A stretch of 64,000 bases of DNA from assembly GCA_017643385.1 (NCBI GenBank), contig JAEPNN010000003.1, positions 363,063 to 427,062 of the forward strand, given 5' to 3'. How positions within the stretch are numbered: position 1 is the first letter of the stretch; each line of letters begins with the position of its first letter. This DNA is from Dinoroseobacter sp. Lineage in GTDB: Bacteria; Pseudomonadota; Alphaproteobacteria; Rhodobacterales; Rhodobacteraceae. Of the stretch, positions 43,006 through 52,104 are shown in pieces. A model generated the notes under the pieces. The model was not told the origin of the DNA. It ran no database searches and saw nothing but the letters and a program-made list of their open reading frames with translations. The translations under genes were made by a program, and so were the position numbers.

Positions 43006-45653
43006 GCAGGCTGGGAAGACTTGCAAAATATATCCCTAAACAAATCAAGAATATCAGCTCTTACCAGCTTATAACTTTACTGGTTCTGCTTTTAGCATCA
43101 ACATGTACACTCGCATACAAAGCAAACACATTTTATAACCGAATAAATGAGGTAAGACTAGCTGATACCGATAACCTCAGTTGGAGCGTAAACCAACTAG
43201 AGGTAGAGGTTTACGCTCTCTCGCTAGCGATCGAACAAAAAATTATCAAGGATCTTACCCCCTCATTTGCGCCTGACCCGCTTAATGAATATGACCTGGT
43301 GCTTTGGATGGATATTGTATATAGCCGTGCCGATGCAGTTTCCTCAATAGTCTCTAGTCGAACTAAAAATCCAAATCTGCTAGCTCTTCTCCCCGAATTG
43401 CAGCAAAAGAAAACTCATCTCGCGTCTCTTGTAGATAGCTTCGACAGCAACAATCCAGGCCACACGTACAATATCCGCAAAAGCGTTCAAGAACTACAAG
43501 CCCTTTCAAGAGAAATTTCTCTTCTGTCGCTAAATGTATTTCTGAGTGAATTAGCCGCTCAAAAGAATAATGAGAAAGAGATATTTCAGCGATTTTTCTT
43601 TTTTAGTATACTTTTATTAGCTGTAATTATTGTCACAACATTTTTTATATTAGTTTTATGGACTCAATTTTCACGTGGCACAAAACTCATGCGTGTTGCA
43701 CTTGATAATGAATCTCGCGTATTTATGAGTTCACCTATCGGCATTGCAATTACAGAGGATACAGGTGATATAAGGTTGGTAAATCCTGCATTTATTACGA
43801 TGTTTGGAGAGCAGTCTGTTAATTACAACGGAAAAAATATTCGAGATCTTGTATCGAATGAAGAAAATTTTTCAAATGAGAATTCAAATATTAATAAACT
43901 GTTTATTTCAGAATTTTCATACTCACTTGATAACACTAGAGTTACCGCAGTTCGCACTGATGGTTCAACGTTCTGCGCTGAAATTTCAGTTGCGAAGAAT
44001 CTGGATATAGATAGTAATCCAATTTTTGTATTTATGTTACGTGATGTCACCCTCAATCTGATCGCTGAGGATGAAATTCGTGCAGCACGTGATGAAGCTC
44101 AGAAGAACGCGTTGGAAAAAAGCAATTTTTTAGCGACAATGAGCCACGAAATGCGTACGCCTCTACATTGTGCATCTGCTGCTCTTGACCTGGTAGACAT
44201 CAAAAGCCTCGACAATGAACAGCGGCGCCTTTTAGATATTGCCAAACTGTCAAGCGAACGCGCTATTTCTGAGGTTAATACAGTTCTTGATGTTAGTCAG
44301 AGTAATGGTATTGAGCGTGGGTTGACGGATTTTTCTCCACGGCTGGTTGTAGAGGGAATTATTCAAGAGCTTGAACCATTGGCGGATCAGAACAATAATA
44401 ATATTCATTTGAACTGCCTTGGAGAGGGTTCTGATTTTACTTATCGTGGTAGGCTACGTGCGTTTAGCAGGGTCATATATAACTTAACGAGTAACGCAAT
44501 TAAATTTACACATCAGGGTGCTATTGAGATCGCCCTGAATTTTTCGATCCATGATGGACTTGTTCACAAACTTGACGTTGAGGTTAAAGATGAAGGGATT
44601 GGGATAGCTCCCAAAGATCGTGAACGGATTTTTGAAGAATTTGTATCGCTTGAAAGCGAAGAGTTCAGTAGAACTGCTAATATTGGTTTGGGGTTGCCTA
44701 TTGCCAGGCGCGCAGTGGCAAGCATGGGAGGCGCGCTCTGTCTAGAAAGTAAAAGCGGTGTTGGTAGTAGCTTCTCTTTCTCGATACTACTGGAACGGTC
44801 TTGTAAAGAGTGTTTAGCTCGAGAGAGTGACTCACCCTATTTACGCTTAGATGAGCAGGGTCTTGATTTTCTTGTGGTAGATGACAAAGAACTTAATCGA
44901 GAGTTACTGTCGAAAATGGTTTGCCAATTAGGTCATAACCATGCGACCGCAAGCAACGGCCTAGAGGCTGTTAGCTCAGCCTGCCATCGCCCCTACGACG
45001 TTATACTTATAGATGATAGTATGCCTGTTATGGGCGGACGCGAAGCTGTAAGGCATATCCGTAATGGCGGACCATCGAAGAATTCAGTGATAATCGGCGT
45101 AACGGCCTATTCAGATGAAGAACGTCTCAGCGATTTCTCGGATGCAGGCGCAGATCTCGTCCTAATCAAGCCCGTCAAAAAGCAGCAACTCGTCGAGGCT
45201 TTTGAGTATCTGAGAATTCGGAAAATAGGTTCACCTGATCTAGCGCCAAGCGAACGCTATAATTTTAAAACGGAAGCAGTAGACGCATTTGATATGCTTT
45301 CAGATGCTCTCGGTCCATCTAAGGCTTTTCGTTTGCTCGATGAAACACTGGTCGACGTCAAAAATCAATCTGAATACCTGCTTGATGATCTTTCTTCCCT
45401 AGACGCGATTGCGGACCGTTTGCACAGCGTCATTGGCACGACAGCCTTTGCAGGTCTCGAGAAACTCTCTAGTTTACTGAGAACTGCAGAAATTAGCGCG
45501 CGAAATGGCAAGCGCGACGATCTGAAGACGCACTACGATCAGATATCCAAATGCATTAAGGAAGAATTGATTGCCGTTAAAGTCATGCTCGAAGACGTCA
45601 AAGACGCAAAGCCTGATGATACTGAAAATATGTCATCAAGCCGAGCAGGCTAG
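43002..45653 (+). CDS. Hybrid sensor histidine kinase (PAS-HisKA-HATPase-REC-Hpt-like)
   Basis: 883 residues. TM1 at about 22-38, periplasmic domain 40-195, TM2 at about 197-221, PAS 235-355, HisKA with H382 (FLATMSHEMRTPLH), HATPase with N-box NLTSNAIKFT and G-boxes DEGIGIAP and IGLGLPIARR, receiver with D671 and K723 (LIDDSMPVMGG, LIKPV), and an Hpt-like end with H808 (LHSVIGTTAFAG). This is the full phosphorelay plan of ArcB/TorS-type kinases. The output is probably the divergent NarL-type regulator. AT-rich, like its neighbours. Confidence 0.9.
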   Translation: MSRLGRLAKYIPKQIKNISSYQLITLLVLLLASTCTLAYKANTFYNRINEVRLADTDNLSWSVNQLEVEVYALSLAIEQKIIKDLTPSFAPDPLNEYDLVLWMDIVYSRADAVSSIVSSRTKNPNLLALLPELQQKKTHLASLVDSFDSNNPGHTYNIRKSVQELQALSREISLLSLNVFLSELAAQKNNEKEIFQRFFFFSILLLAVIIVTTFFILVLWTQFSRGTKLMRVALDNESRVFMSSPIGIAITEDTGDIRLVNPAFITMFGEQSVNYNGKNIRDLVSNEENFSNENSNINKLFISEFSYSLDNTRVTAVRTDGSTFCAEISVAKNLDIDSNPIFVFMLRDVTLNLIAEDEIRAARDEAQKNALEKSNFLATMSHEMRTPLHCASAALDLVDIKSLDNEQRRLLDIAKLSSERAISEVNTVLDVSQSNGIERGLTDFSPRLVVEGIIQELEPLADQNNNNIHLNCLGEGSDFTYRGRLRAFSRVIYNLTSNAIKFTHQGAIEIALNFSIHDGLVHKLDVEVKDEGIGIAPKDRERIFEEFVSLESEEFSRTANIGLGLPIARRAVASMGGALCLESKSGVGSSFSFSILLERSCKECLARESDSPYLRLDEQGLDFLVVDDKELNRELLSKMVCQLGHNHATASNGLEAVSSACHRPYDVILIDDSMPVMGGREAVRHIRNGGPSKNSVIIGVTAYSDEERLSDFSDAGADLVLIKPVKKQQLVEAFEYLRIRKIGSPDLAPSERYNFKTEAVDAFDMLSDALGPSKAFRLLDETLVDVKNQSEYLLDDLSSLDAIADRLHSVIGTTAFAGLEKLSSLLRTAEISARNGKRDDLKTHYDQISKCIKEELIAVKVMLEDVKDAKPDDTENMSSSRAG

Positions 45654-46237
45654 AGCCTGATAGACCCGCTGGTGAACGTCTAATCGGGTTCCAGGAAAAC
45701 CAAACCGTTTGGCTTCGGCCGATTAAACTCCAAATCATAGCATGATGCGCGGCTTGATGTCAGATATGATCGCAGGGCCACTGAACCCAGACGGATCCAG
45801 AACAGGTTATAATCCGACCAACTTGCCATTGGCCTGTGCTACCAATCTGTCAATGTTTATACTTCATAAATTATTCAAATTTTACTTTATTTCAATGCCT
45901 TAAGTACATAAAGTGAGCAAATTCTCGAATTTTGAATACCTAAAGCTGGTAATAAAAAACTTAATGACATGTTCAGATATCTTTTGAGTGTTTGACCAAC
46001 AGCCGTCAAAACGCAACTCTAAGTTATTGCTTTTTATCTAAAAATTAACAGCATTCCTGGTACCGTTATCAGAGCGGCGCGATTGCTAGGTAACTTAATT
46101 TAGGCCGACGATATGTCTACGATTACTTACCCAAAACAAGTTATTGCAGATCGTTTCAATGAATCGAGATCAGTGCCTGCATATAATTTTTTCCGTTCGG
46201 CAGTCTCCACTACAGTAGCTCTTCCGGAGATAAAATA
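45654..46237. other. Gene-free AT-rich stretch
   Basis: About 580 bp between the hybrid kinase and the receiver protein. No gene, hairpin terminator or recognisable repeat is seen. It must hold the promoter of the receiver gene. Confidence 0.5.
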
Positions 46238-46813
46238 ATGTCACTCGCACGTACTGAAAAATGGTTAGGTAAAGCAGCGTCGCTCACACCGACACAAAGA
46301 AATCTTGAGAATTCCGGGAGCAATTTCAGACAAGCAAAGTCAAGCATATCAGGATCGACCGGTTCAGAAGTGGTGGTTTGGCGATCGTATTCTGGCGAGG
46401 CGGATGACCAAGCCATTGAGCGCGTCGCACTCATTGCCGAAGACGGTCAAGAAACTAAAAGTATCGCCCTTGATTTAGTCAAAATGGGCTACGAGGTGCA
46501 TCATACCACCGACTTAGACGCAATGTTAGATTCTGTGCTCGCACAACCCAAAGATTGGCATTTCATTATCTTCGATCTGGATTTTTTTGAAAGTATTGAA
46601 GATGCGGTAGACGACCTTACCGCATTTAGGGAGATGTGTTGGTCCATTCCCGTGCTTCTTATGTCGAGTGCCGTCAGCAGGGATGAGCTTTCTGATTATC
46701 GCCGATCCGTAGGAGACGCGACATTACGGAAACCAGTTTACCATGCTCGCCTCCAAGACGGCATAGTCGCGATGAAGCAGAATAGTGAAACAGCTCTTCT
46801 GACATCAGCATAG
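46238..46813 (+). CDS. Stand-alone receiver-like protein
   Basis: 191 residues. A disordered Ser/Asn-rich N-terminus of about 60 residues precedes a CheY-like domain: ALIAEDGQETKSIALDL, phosphoacceptor D113 (IIFDLDFF), VLLMSS and K165 (LRKPV). No output domain follows. GGAGAT precedes the ATG. It could relay phosphate from, or act as a sink for, the hybrid kinase 585 bp upstream. Confidence 0.75.
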   Translation: MSLARTEKWLGKAASLTPTQRNLENSGSNFRQAKSSISGSTGSEVVVWRSYSGEADDQAIERVALIAEDGQETKSIALDLVKMGYEVHHTTDLDAMLDSVLAQPKDWHFIIFDLDFFESIEDAVDDLTAFREMCWSIPVLLMSSAVSRDELSDYRRSVGDATLRKPVYHARLQDGIVAMKQNSETALLTSA

Positions 46814-47290
46814 TACCTACAAATCTCAGCGGTGCTGCATCGCCCAGCGCTCAACGGCCGAATGGTTAGTCTTGATCTACCTATGCCCACTGCGGTCCGG
46901 TGTCTGAGATTTTAGAACAAATTACGGGCTGGTATTAAATAGTATGTAACTCATTCGTTTGTATAGAAAATGCGGCGGTCCGATCAGCGCCACCTTCGTG
47001 GGCCAACCTGAACACCTGTGCACGATTGTCCTAAGTTACATCGGGATGATGATTTGCCGGGTAAGTGCGTGCTAGGCTTAAGTGCCTCGAAGACGTTGGG
47101 TGTCACAGCATTTCCGCTATTGTTTGATCAGGTAGTTTACCTTCCGTGAACTTTAAACGAATTTCCCTTTCAGCGGTTCGTCCTTGAAGAAGGCGTTGGG
47201 GGTTTCGCAATATTTGTTACCCAAAGGTGACCCGGACCGGCATGTATTTAGACTTGGCGTAATTCATTGTAACCGAAAAGACATCACCTT
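46814..47290. other. Gene-free stretch at right border of signalling island
   Basis: About 475 bp between convergent genes. No supported gene or terminator seen; base composition returns to the window average here. Confidence 0.45.
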
Positions 47291-48145
47291 TTACGTGAAT
47301 TTTCGAAACAATTTGGTTTGATCGAATGCCGTTTCCAATTTTTCTGTACGTAGCTTGACCGTCTGCCACATGTCTTCTTGTAACGCAGCGATTGTACACT
47401 CCTGCAGCATTAACAAAGGCAAACAGCTGTCCCAAGCCGATGGCACTGCGATATGCGCCGCAAAGGTAAGCGTTGCGATACGATGGATCGGCGATCGCCA
47501 CTGATCGGTGAACAAAACGATTTCTGTTTCCTTGGCACCGCACATCTGGGCCAGTTGCAACGTCGTATTTTCGTACCGTCTCACGTCGAAGACGACAACC
47601 ACATCACCTTTTTTGATATCGAGAAGATCGTGGGGCCAGGCGCCTCCATCGGCCACCAACCGTACGTCGGATCGGATCATTTGCATATGCAGGAATAGGA
47701 AGCGCGCTACAGTGCCCGTGATCCTACCTCCTGAGATATAGATAGATCTGTCGGGATCACTCAAAAGGTCGCAGAGCCTGTCAAAATCCTCAGCATCCAC
47801 CTCATCAAGGCTACGTTGTTGGTTACCAAGCGCCTTACGGGAATAACGGTTCAGAACATGTTCTTCAGGCAAATCGCTCTGTAAGTGCTTTCGCTTTGAC
47901 GCAGGGTCCGAGATCATCTCTTTAAGCTCAGATCGCAGCGCAGTCTGGAATTGTGGAAATCCGTCGAACCCCATCTTTTGCAACATCCTGGTAACCGTTG
48001 TCGTTGAGACTGAGGCCGCTTGTGCGAGGTCGGTGATGCTGCTCAACCCAATAATAGGATAGTCATCTAACAAGGTATTCGCGAGCTGTCTTTCGGAAGG
48101 TGTCATCTCATCCCGGTGGGCCACAAGCTTGTTCGAAACGGTCAT
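47291..48145 (-). CDS. MurR/RpiR-family transcriptional regulator
   Basis: About 284 residues. N-terminal HTH_6 domain (SSITDLAQAASVSTTTVTRM) and C-terminal SIS sugar-phosphate-type effector domain (IYISGGRITGTVARFLF, KKGDVVVVFDVRRYENTT). The frame extends to 48250, but ATG 48145 gives the family's normal N-terminus, and the extension covers the shared promoter. It is divergent from the FGase-TRAP-GS operon with an inverted repeat between, so it most likely controls that operon. Confidence 0.88.
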   Translation of the reverse strand: MTVSNKLVAHRDEMTPSERQLANTLLDDYPIIGLSSITDLAQAASVSTTTVTRMLQKMGFDGFPQFQTALRSELKEMISDPASKRKHLQSDLPEEHVLNRYSRKALGNQQRSLDEVDAEDFDRLCDLLSDPDRSIYISGGRITGTVARFLFLHMQMIRSDVRLVADGGAWPHDLLDIKKGDVVVVFDVRRYENTTLQLAQMCGAKETEIVLFTDQWRSPIHRIATLTFAAHIAVPSAWDSCLPLLMLQECTIAALQEDMWQTVKLRTEKLETAFDQTKLFRKFT

Positions 48146-48222
48146 TGTGCCTTGGTGCCTCCCGTTGACGTAAAATATCTCACAGGCGCTTTCGCTCCGC
48201 AAAATTCCAGACAGAAAAAGTA

Positions 48223-48247
48223 TTGACAGGATGAAGTGGGCTGTCAA
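48223..48247. promoter_or_regulatory. Operator-like inverted repeat TTGACAG-N11-CTGTCAA
   Basis: A perfect 7-bp inverted repeat (48223-48229 and 48241-48247) in the gap between the RpiR gene and the amidohydrolase operon. TTGACA could also serve as the -35 box. Its position across the ATG at 48231 argues that translation starts at 48258 instead. Probable RpiR binding site. Confidence 0.45.
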
Positions 48248-48257
48248 CATTTTGCCG

Positions 48258-49055
48258 ATGGTGCAAAAACAGGAATCAGAATTGGCGGACGCTGAGCAGG
48301 TTTACCCTGTGCCGTACCGTATTTCATACAACGGAACATCGCCCAAAGTTCTGATTGTTTGTGAACATGCGTCAAAATACATCCCGCCGGCATTTCAACA
48401 GTTAGGACTGACGGCTGCAGAGGCAGAAAGCCACATCGCATGGGATCCCGGCGCACTTGCGGTCGCAAAGGAGCTTAGGAATGCGTTGGAGGCCGTGCTC
48501 GTAGAGGGAACATTGTCCAGACTGGTATATGACTGCAATCGCCCACCCGAAGCCAACAGCGCCATTCCAGAGCGAAGCGAAATATTTGACATCCCCGGAA
48601 ACAAAGCGCTTGGAAACCGGGACCGCAGAGAACGTGTTTCGAAGGTATATCAACCGTTTGCGCGGGCCTTGGACAATAAGATCTCCAAGCATCGCGTGAC
48701 GCTCCAGCAGCTGGTGACCATTCACAGTTTTACTCCTGTTTTTCACGGCAAGCCCCGCGATGTGGAAATTGGAATTTTGCACGGGCGCGATCCGTCATTC
48801 GCACTGCAAATGATGTCTATGGTCCCGGAAGGTAACTTGTATGACGTTCGGTTGAATGAACCCTACGCGGCACGAGATGGTGTGGCACATACACTTGACA
48901 CCCATGGTGCTGCGAATGACCTGCTTAGCGTGATGATCGAGATCAGGAGCGACCTCATCCGAAGCGAAGCCCAGCAAAAAGCGATGGCTAAATACCTAGG
49001 TAACTGGATCAAAGAGACCTTAAAGTGCACATCGGATGGGGAGGCTCCTTTATGA
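48258..49055 (+). CDS. N-formylglutamate amidohydrolase family protein
   Basis: 265 residues. Family blocks are VLIVCEHASKYIPPAFQ, HIAWDPGALAVAKEL, VYDCNRPPEA, TIHSFTPVFHGKPRDVEIGI and HTLDTHGAANDLLSVMIEIR; the zinc-binding Glu/His lie in the first and fourth. HutG-type members split N-formylglutamate into formate and glutamate. Here no histidine-degradation genes are nearby. Instead a glutamine-synthetase-like ligase is in the operon, so hydrolysis of a gamma-glutamyl or N-acyl-glutamate amide is a possible role (inference). An in-frame ATG at 48231 lies inside the putative operator. Confidence 0.85.
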   Translation: MVQKQESELADAEQVYPVPYRISYNGTSPKVLIVCEHASKYIPPAFQQLGLTAAEAESHIAWDPGALAVAKELRNALEAVLVEGTLSRLVYDCNRPPEANSAIPERSEIFDIPGNKALGNRDRRERVSKVYQPFARALDNKISKHRVTLQQLVTIHSFTPVFHGKPRDVEIGILHGRDPSFALQMMSMVPEGNLYDVRLNEPYAARDGVAHTLDTHGAANDLLSVMIEIRSDLIRSEAQQKAMAKYLGNWIKETLKCTSDGEAPL

Positions 49056-49633
49056 AAAGCCTTTTGACCTTGTCCCGCGGCGTCGACTCCTTGAACAAGG
49101 CGATCGGTCTTATCGTCATGTACAGCGTCTTCGTTCTTATCGGGATCTTGCTTTGGTCATCAATCTCCAAGACCTTTTTCCTACCGTCACTTTGGACACT
49201 GGAAATGGCTCAATTTGCCATGGTCGCCTACTACATGCTCGGTGGACCCTATGCGCTGTTGTCTGGCGGACATGTGCGCATGGACCTTTTTTATGGCGAT
49301 TGGTCCCTGCGCCGTAAAGCCACCATTGATACCGTTACAGTTCTCTTTCTGATCTTTTATCTGGGCATTTTGCTCTACGGCGCTCTCGGCTCGACGGCCT
49401 ATTCTTTGGGGTATTGGGGGAAGGCTCCATTGGAATTCTTCGCCGGATTGATTACTGGCAGCGAAGAGATTGGCCGAATGGAACGTTCATCAACTGCATG
49501 GCGTCCATACATCTGGCCGATCAAGGCCATCATGATTATCGGCCTCATACTTATGCTTCTGCAGGCGCTTTCTGAGCTCATAAAGGACATCGCCCGCGCC
49601 CTTGGCCGCGAAGATGTGGAGGGCAAGGTATGA
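49052..49633 (+). CDS. TRAP transporter small permease (DctQ family)
   Basis: 193 residues with four membrane helices; ALLSGGHVRMDLFYG is the typical DctQ centre. ATG at 49052 has GGAGG seven bases upstream and overlaps the amidohydrolase stop (ATGA). Pairs with the following large permease, again overlapping. Confidence 0.9.
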   Translation: MKSLLTLSRGVDSLNKAIGLIVMYSVFVLIGILLWSSISKTFFLPSLWTLEMAQFAMVAYYMLGGPYALLSGGHVRMDLFYGDWSLRRKATIDTVTVLFLIFYLGILLYGALGSTAYSLGYWGKAPLEFFAGLITGSEEIGRMERSSTAWRPYIWPIKAIMIIGLILMLLQALSELIKDIARALGREDVEGKV

Positions 49634-50949
49634 GCCAGGAACACATCGCGTTGTTCATGTTCGCATCCATGATGCTGATGCTTTTCACCGGCCAACGCGT
49701 GTTTGGTGCCATTGGTGCAATCGCGGCAATCGCGGCCTTAGCGCTTTGGGGCACAGGAGGGCAGGACATCCCCTTCTCTGCCGCGATGAAGCTAATGAAA
49801 TGGTACCCGCTTCTGACCCTGCCTATGTTTATTTTCATGGGGTACGTGCTCAGTGAGAGCCGCCTTGCTGATGATCTTTACCGCATGTTTCACGTTTGGT
49901 TCGGTAACGTGAATGGCGGGCTTGCGATGGGTACCATTGGCTTGATGGTACTGATCTCAGCCATGAATGGTCTCTCTGTGGCGGGTATGGCAATTGGAGC
50001 AACAATCGCACTGCCCGAACTCCTGCGGCGTGGGTACGATAAACTGATGGTGACGGGTGTAATTCAGGCCGGCTCCTCCCTGGGAATTCTCGTACCGCCG
50101 TCTGTCGTCCTTGTCCTGTATGCAATGATCGCCAGGCAGCCGGTTGGGCAGCTTTGGCTTGCTGGGATTATGCCCGGACTGATGATGGCGGCCATGTTCA
50201 TGATCTATATCTGGATCAGATGCCGAATAACGCCAGAACTTGGACCGGTCGCGGATGATCTGGACGATGTGAGTCCGCAGGAAAAGCGCCAGCTTCTATG
50301 GGCCGGCGTTCTACCCATCGTCATCTTCGCATCGATGATGGTGCCGTTTGTGAACGGCTGGACATCTCTAGTTGAAAGCTCAGCCTTGGGTGCCCTCGCG
50401 GCCTTGATCGCGTCGGTCTTGAAACGGCGAATGACATGGGCCGTGTTTCACACCTGCACCAAGCAGACGCTGGTCATTTCCTGCATGTTCATGTGGATCA
50501 TCCTTGCCGCATTGGGCTTTGGCGCGGTGTTTGACGGGTTGGGTGCGGTCAAGGCTATCGACGCCCTCTTCACCGAACAACTGGGCCTGTCGCCCTGGGT
50601 CATCCTGATCTTGATGCAACTTAGCTTTATTCTGATGGGTACGTTTCTGGATGACACGGCGATGCTCGTCATCGTGGCGCCTCTCTATGTACCATTGGTG
50701 GGAGCACTTGGCTTCGATTTGATCTGGTATGGCGTGCTTTACACGATCACCACGCAGATCGCCTATATGACGCCGCCCTTTGGCTACAACCTGTTCTTGA
50801 TGCGCGCCATGGCCCCTCCCGAAATCACGCTGCGCGATATCTATCGGTCCATCATCCCCTTTGTTGTTGTGATGGTCCTAGCCCTCGCAACGATCATGGT
50901 ATTCCCGCAAATCGCACTATGGCTGCCGGAATATATCTACGGAAATTAA
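49630..50949 (+). CDS. TRAP transporter large permease (DctM family)
   Basis: 439 residues with about 12 membrane helices. Blocks include LTLPMFIFMGYVLSES, LSVAGMAIGATIALPELLRR, GSSLGILVPPSVVLVLYAMI, FLDDTAMLVIVAPLYVPL and MTPPFGYNLFLMRAMAP. ATGA overlap with the small permease. Forms the sodium-coupled channel for the compound bound by the following binding protein. Confidence 0.93.
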   Translation: MSQEHIALFMFASMMLMLFTGQRVFGAIGAIAAIAALALWGTGGQDIPFSAAMKLMKWYPLLTLPMFIFMGYVLSESRLADDLYRMFHVWFGNVNGGLAMGTIGLMVLISAMNGLSVAGMAIGATIALPELLRRGYDKLMVTGVIQAGSSLGILVPPSVVLVLYAMIARQPVGQLWLAGIMPGLMMAAMFMIYIWIRCRITPELGPVADDLDDVSPQEKRQLLWAGVLPIVIFASMMVPFVNGWTSLVESSALGALAALIASVLKRRMTWAVFHTCTKQTLVISCMFMWIILAALGFGAVFDGLGAVKAIDALFTEQLGLSPWVILILMQLSFILMGTFLDDTAMLVIVAPLYVPLVGALGFDLIWYGVLYTITTQIAYMTPPFGYNLFLMRAMAPPEITLRDIYRSIIPFVVVMVLALATIMVFPQIALWLPEYIYGN

Positions 50950-51014
50950 CAGCAAGACCTCGAAAAAGGGGCCAGTCAACAAAGAGTGAAAGTAAGACAA
51001 CAAGGAGTAAAAGC

Positions 51015-52049
51015 ATGACGACAAGACGTAAGTTCCTAACGACCGCCGCCATTGGCGCAGCGGCGGCACCGCTGGCCACACCAGCCATCGCGCAATCCAC
51101 AATCAAATGGCGGATGCAGACCTATGCTGGTCCTGCGCTTGCGGCTCATGTGATTGATCCCGCGATCGAAATGTTCAACAAGATCGCAGGCGACCGGATG
51201 CAGATCGAGCTGTTCTACGCAGACCAGCTGGTTCCAACCGGTGAATTGTTCCGCGCCATGCAGCAAGGCACCATTGATGCGGTTCAGTCGGACGATGACT
51301 CGATGGCATCACCCACAGACGTGACTGTTTTTGGCGGCTACTTCCCGTTCGCGTCACGCTACTCTCTCGATGTCCCCGTTCTGTTTAACCAGTACGGTTT
51401 GAATGAAATCTGGGACGAGCAATATTCAGCTGTCGGTGTGAAACACATCAGCGCGGGCTCTTGGGATCCGTGCCACTTTGCGACCAAGGATCCGATCCGC
51501 AGCCTCGCAGACCTCAGAGGCAAGCGCGTCTTCACCTTCCCAACTGCTGGCCGCTTCCTGTCGCAGTTTGGCGTCGTGCCTGTAACCCTACCGTGGGAAG
51601 ACATTGAGGTGGCCGTACAAACCGGCGAGCTTGATGGGATTGCCTGGTCGGGCATCACAGAGGACTACACTGTTGGATGGGCCGATGTGACCAATTACTT
51701 CCTGACCAACAATATCTCTGGTGCCTGGGCTGGCTCGTTCTTTGCCAACATGGATCGTTGGAACGAACTTCCTGAGGATCTGCAGACCCTTTTCCGTGTT
51801 TGCTGTGATCAGTCGCACTACTACCGTCAGTGGTGGTATTGGGGTGGCGAAGCCAACCTGCGGGTCAATGGTACCAAGATGCAACTGACCTCAATTCCTG
51901 ATGAGGAATGGGCGCAAGTAGAAAACGCTGCGGTCGCCTTCTGGGACGAGATCGCAAGCGAAGGCGAAGTGCAGGCAAAGGTGGTAGACATCTTCCGCAA
52001 GTACAATGCTGATATGCAAGCGGCTGGTCGACCCTATCGCTACGGCTAA
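51015..52049 (+). CDS. TRAP substrate-binding protein with Tat signal (DctP family)
   Basis: 344 residues. The N-terminus TTRRKFLTTAAIGAAAAPLA is a twin-arginine signal, so the protein is exported folded. The body is the DctP/TakP-like subgroup: IEMFNKIAGDRMQIELFYAD, LRGKRVFTFPTAGRF, DGIAWSGITEDYTVGWADVT. Start at 51015 preceded by AAGGAG. A GC-rich stem-loop follows the stop. The ligand is unknown; the enzymes downstream suggest an amine or amino alcohol. Confidence 0.9.
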   Translation: MTTRRKFLTTAAIGAAAAPLATPAIAQSTIKWRMQTYAGPALAAHVIDPAIEMFNKIAGDRMQIELFYADQLVPTGELFRAMQQGTIDAVQSDDDSMASPTDVTVFGGYFPFASRYSLDVPVLFNQYGLNEIWDEQYSAVGVKHISAGSWDPCHFATKDPIRSLADLRGKRVFTFPTAGRFLSQFGVVPVTLPWEDIEVAVQTGELDGIAWSGITEDYTVGWADVTNYFLTNNISGAWAGSFFANMDRWNELPEDLQTLFRVCCDQSHYYRQWWYWGGEANLRVNGTKMQLTSIPDEEWAQVENAAVAFWDEIASEGEVQAKVVDIFRKYNADMQAAGRPYRYG

Positions 52050-52057
52050 GATTTAGC

Positions 52058-52083
52058 GCAGGGCGGGATCAGCCCCGCCCTGC
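52058..52083. other. Perfect 10-bp stem-loop after DctP gene
   Basis: GCAGGGCGGG (52058-52067) pairs perfectly with CCCGCCCTGC (52074-52083) around a 6-nt loop, 8 bp after the binding-protein stop and 21 bp before the next gene. No T-run follows. It resembles the elements after the binding-protein genes at 13062 and 34565. Confidence 0.65.
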
Positions 52084-52104
52084 CAAATGCACCAGAGGTT
52101 TCAC

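Noticed and set aside
48258..49055. Histidine-utilisation (hutG) gene
   Set aside because: The enzyme family fits, but no hutH, hutU, hutI or hutF genes are nearby and the operon has a different logic.
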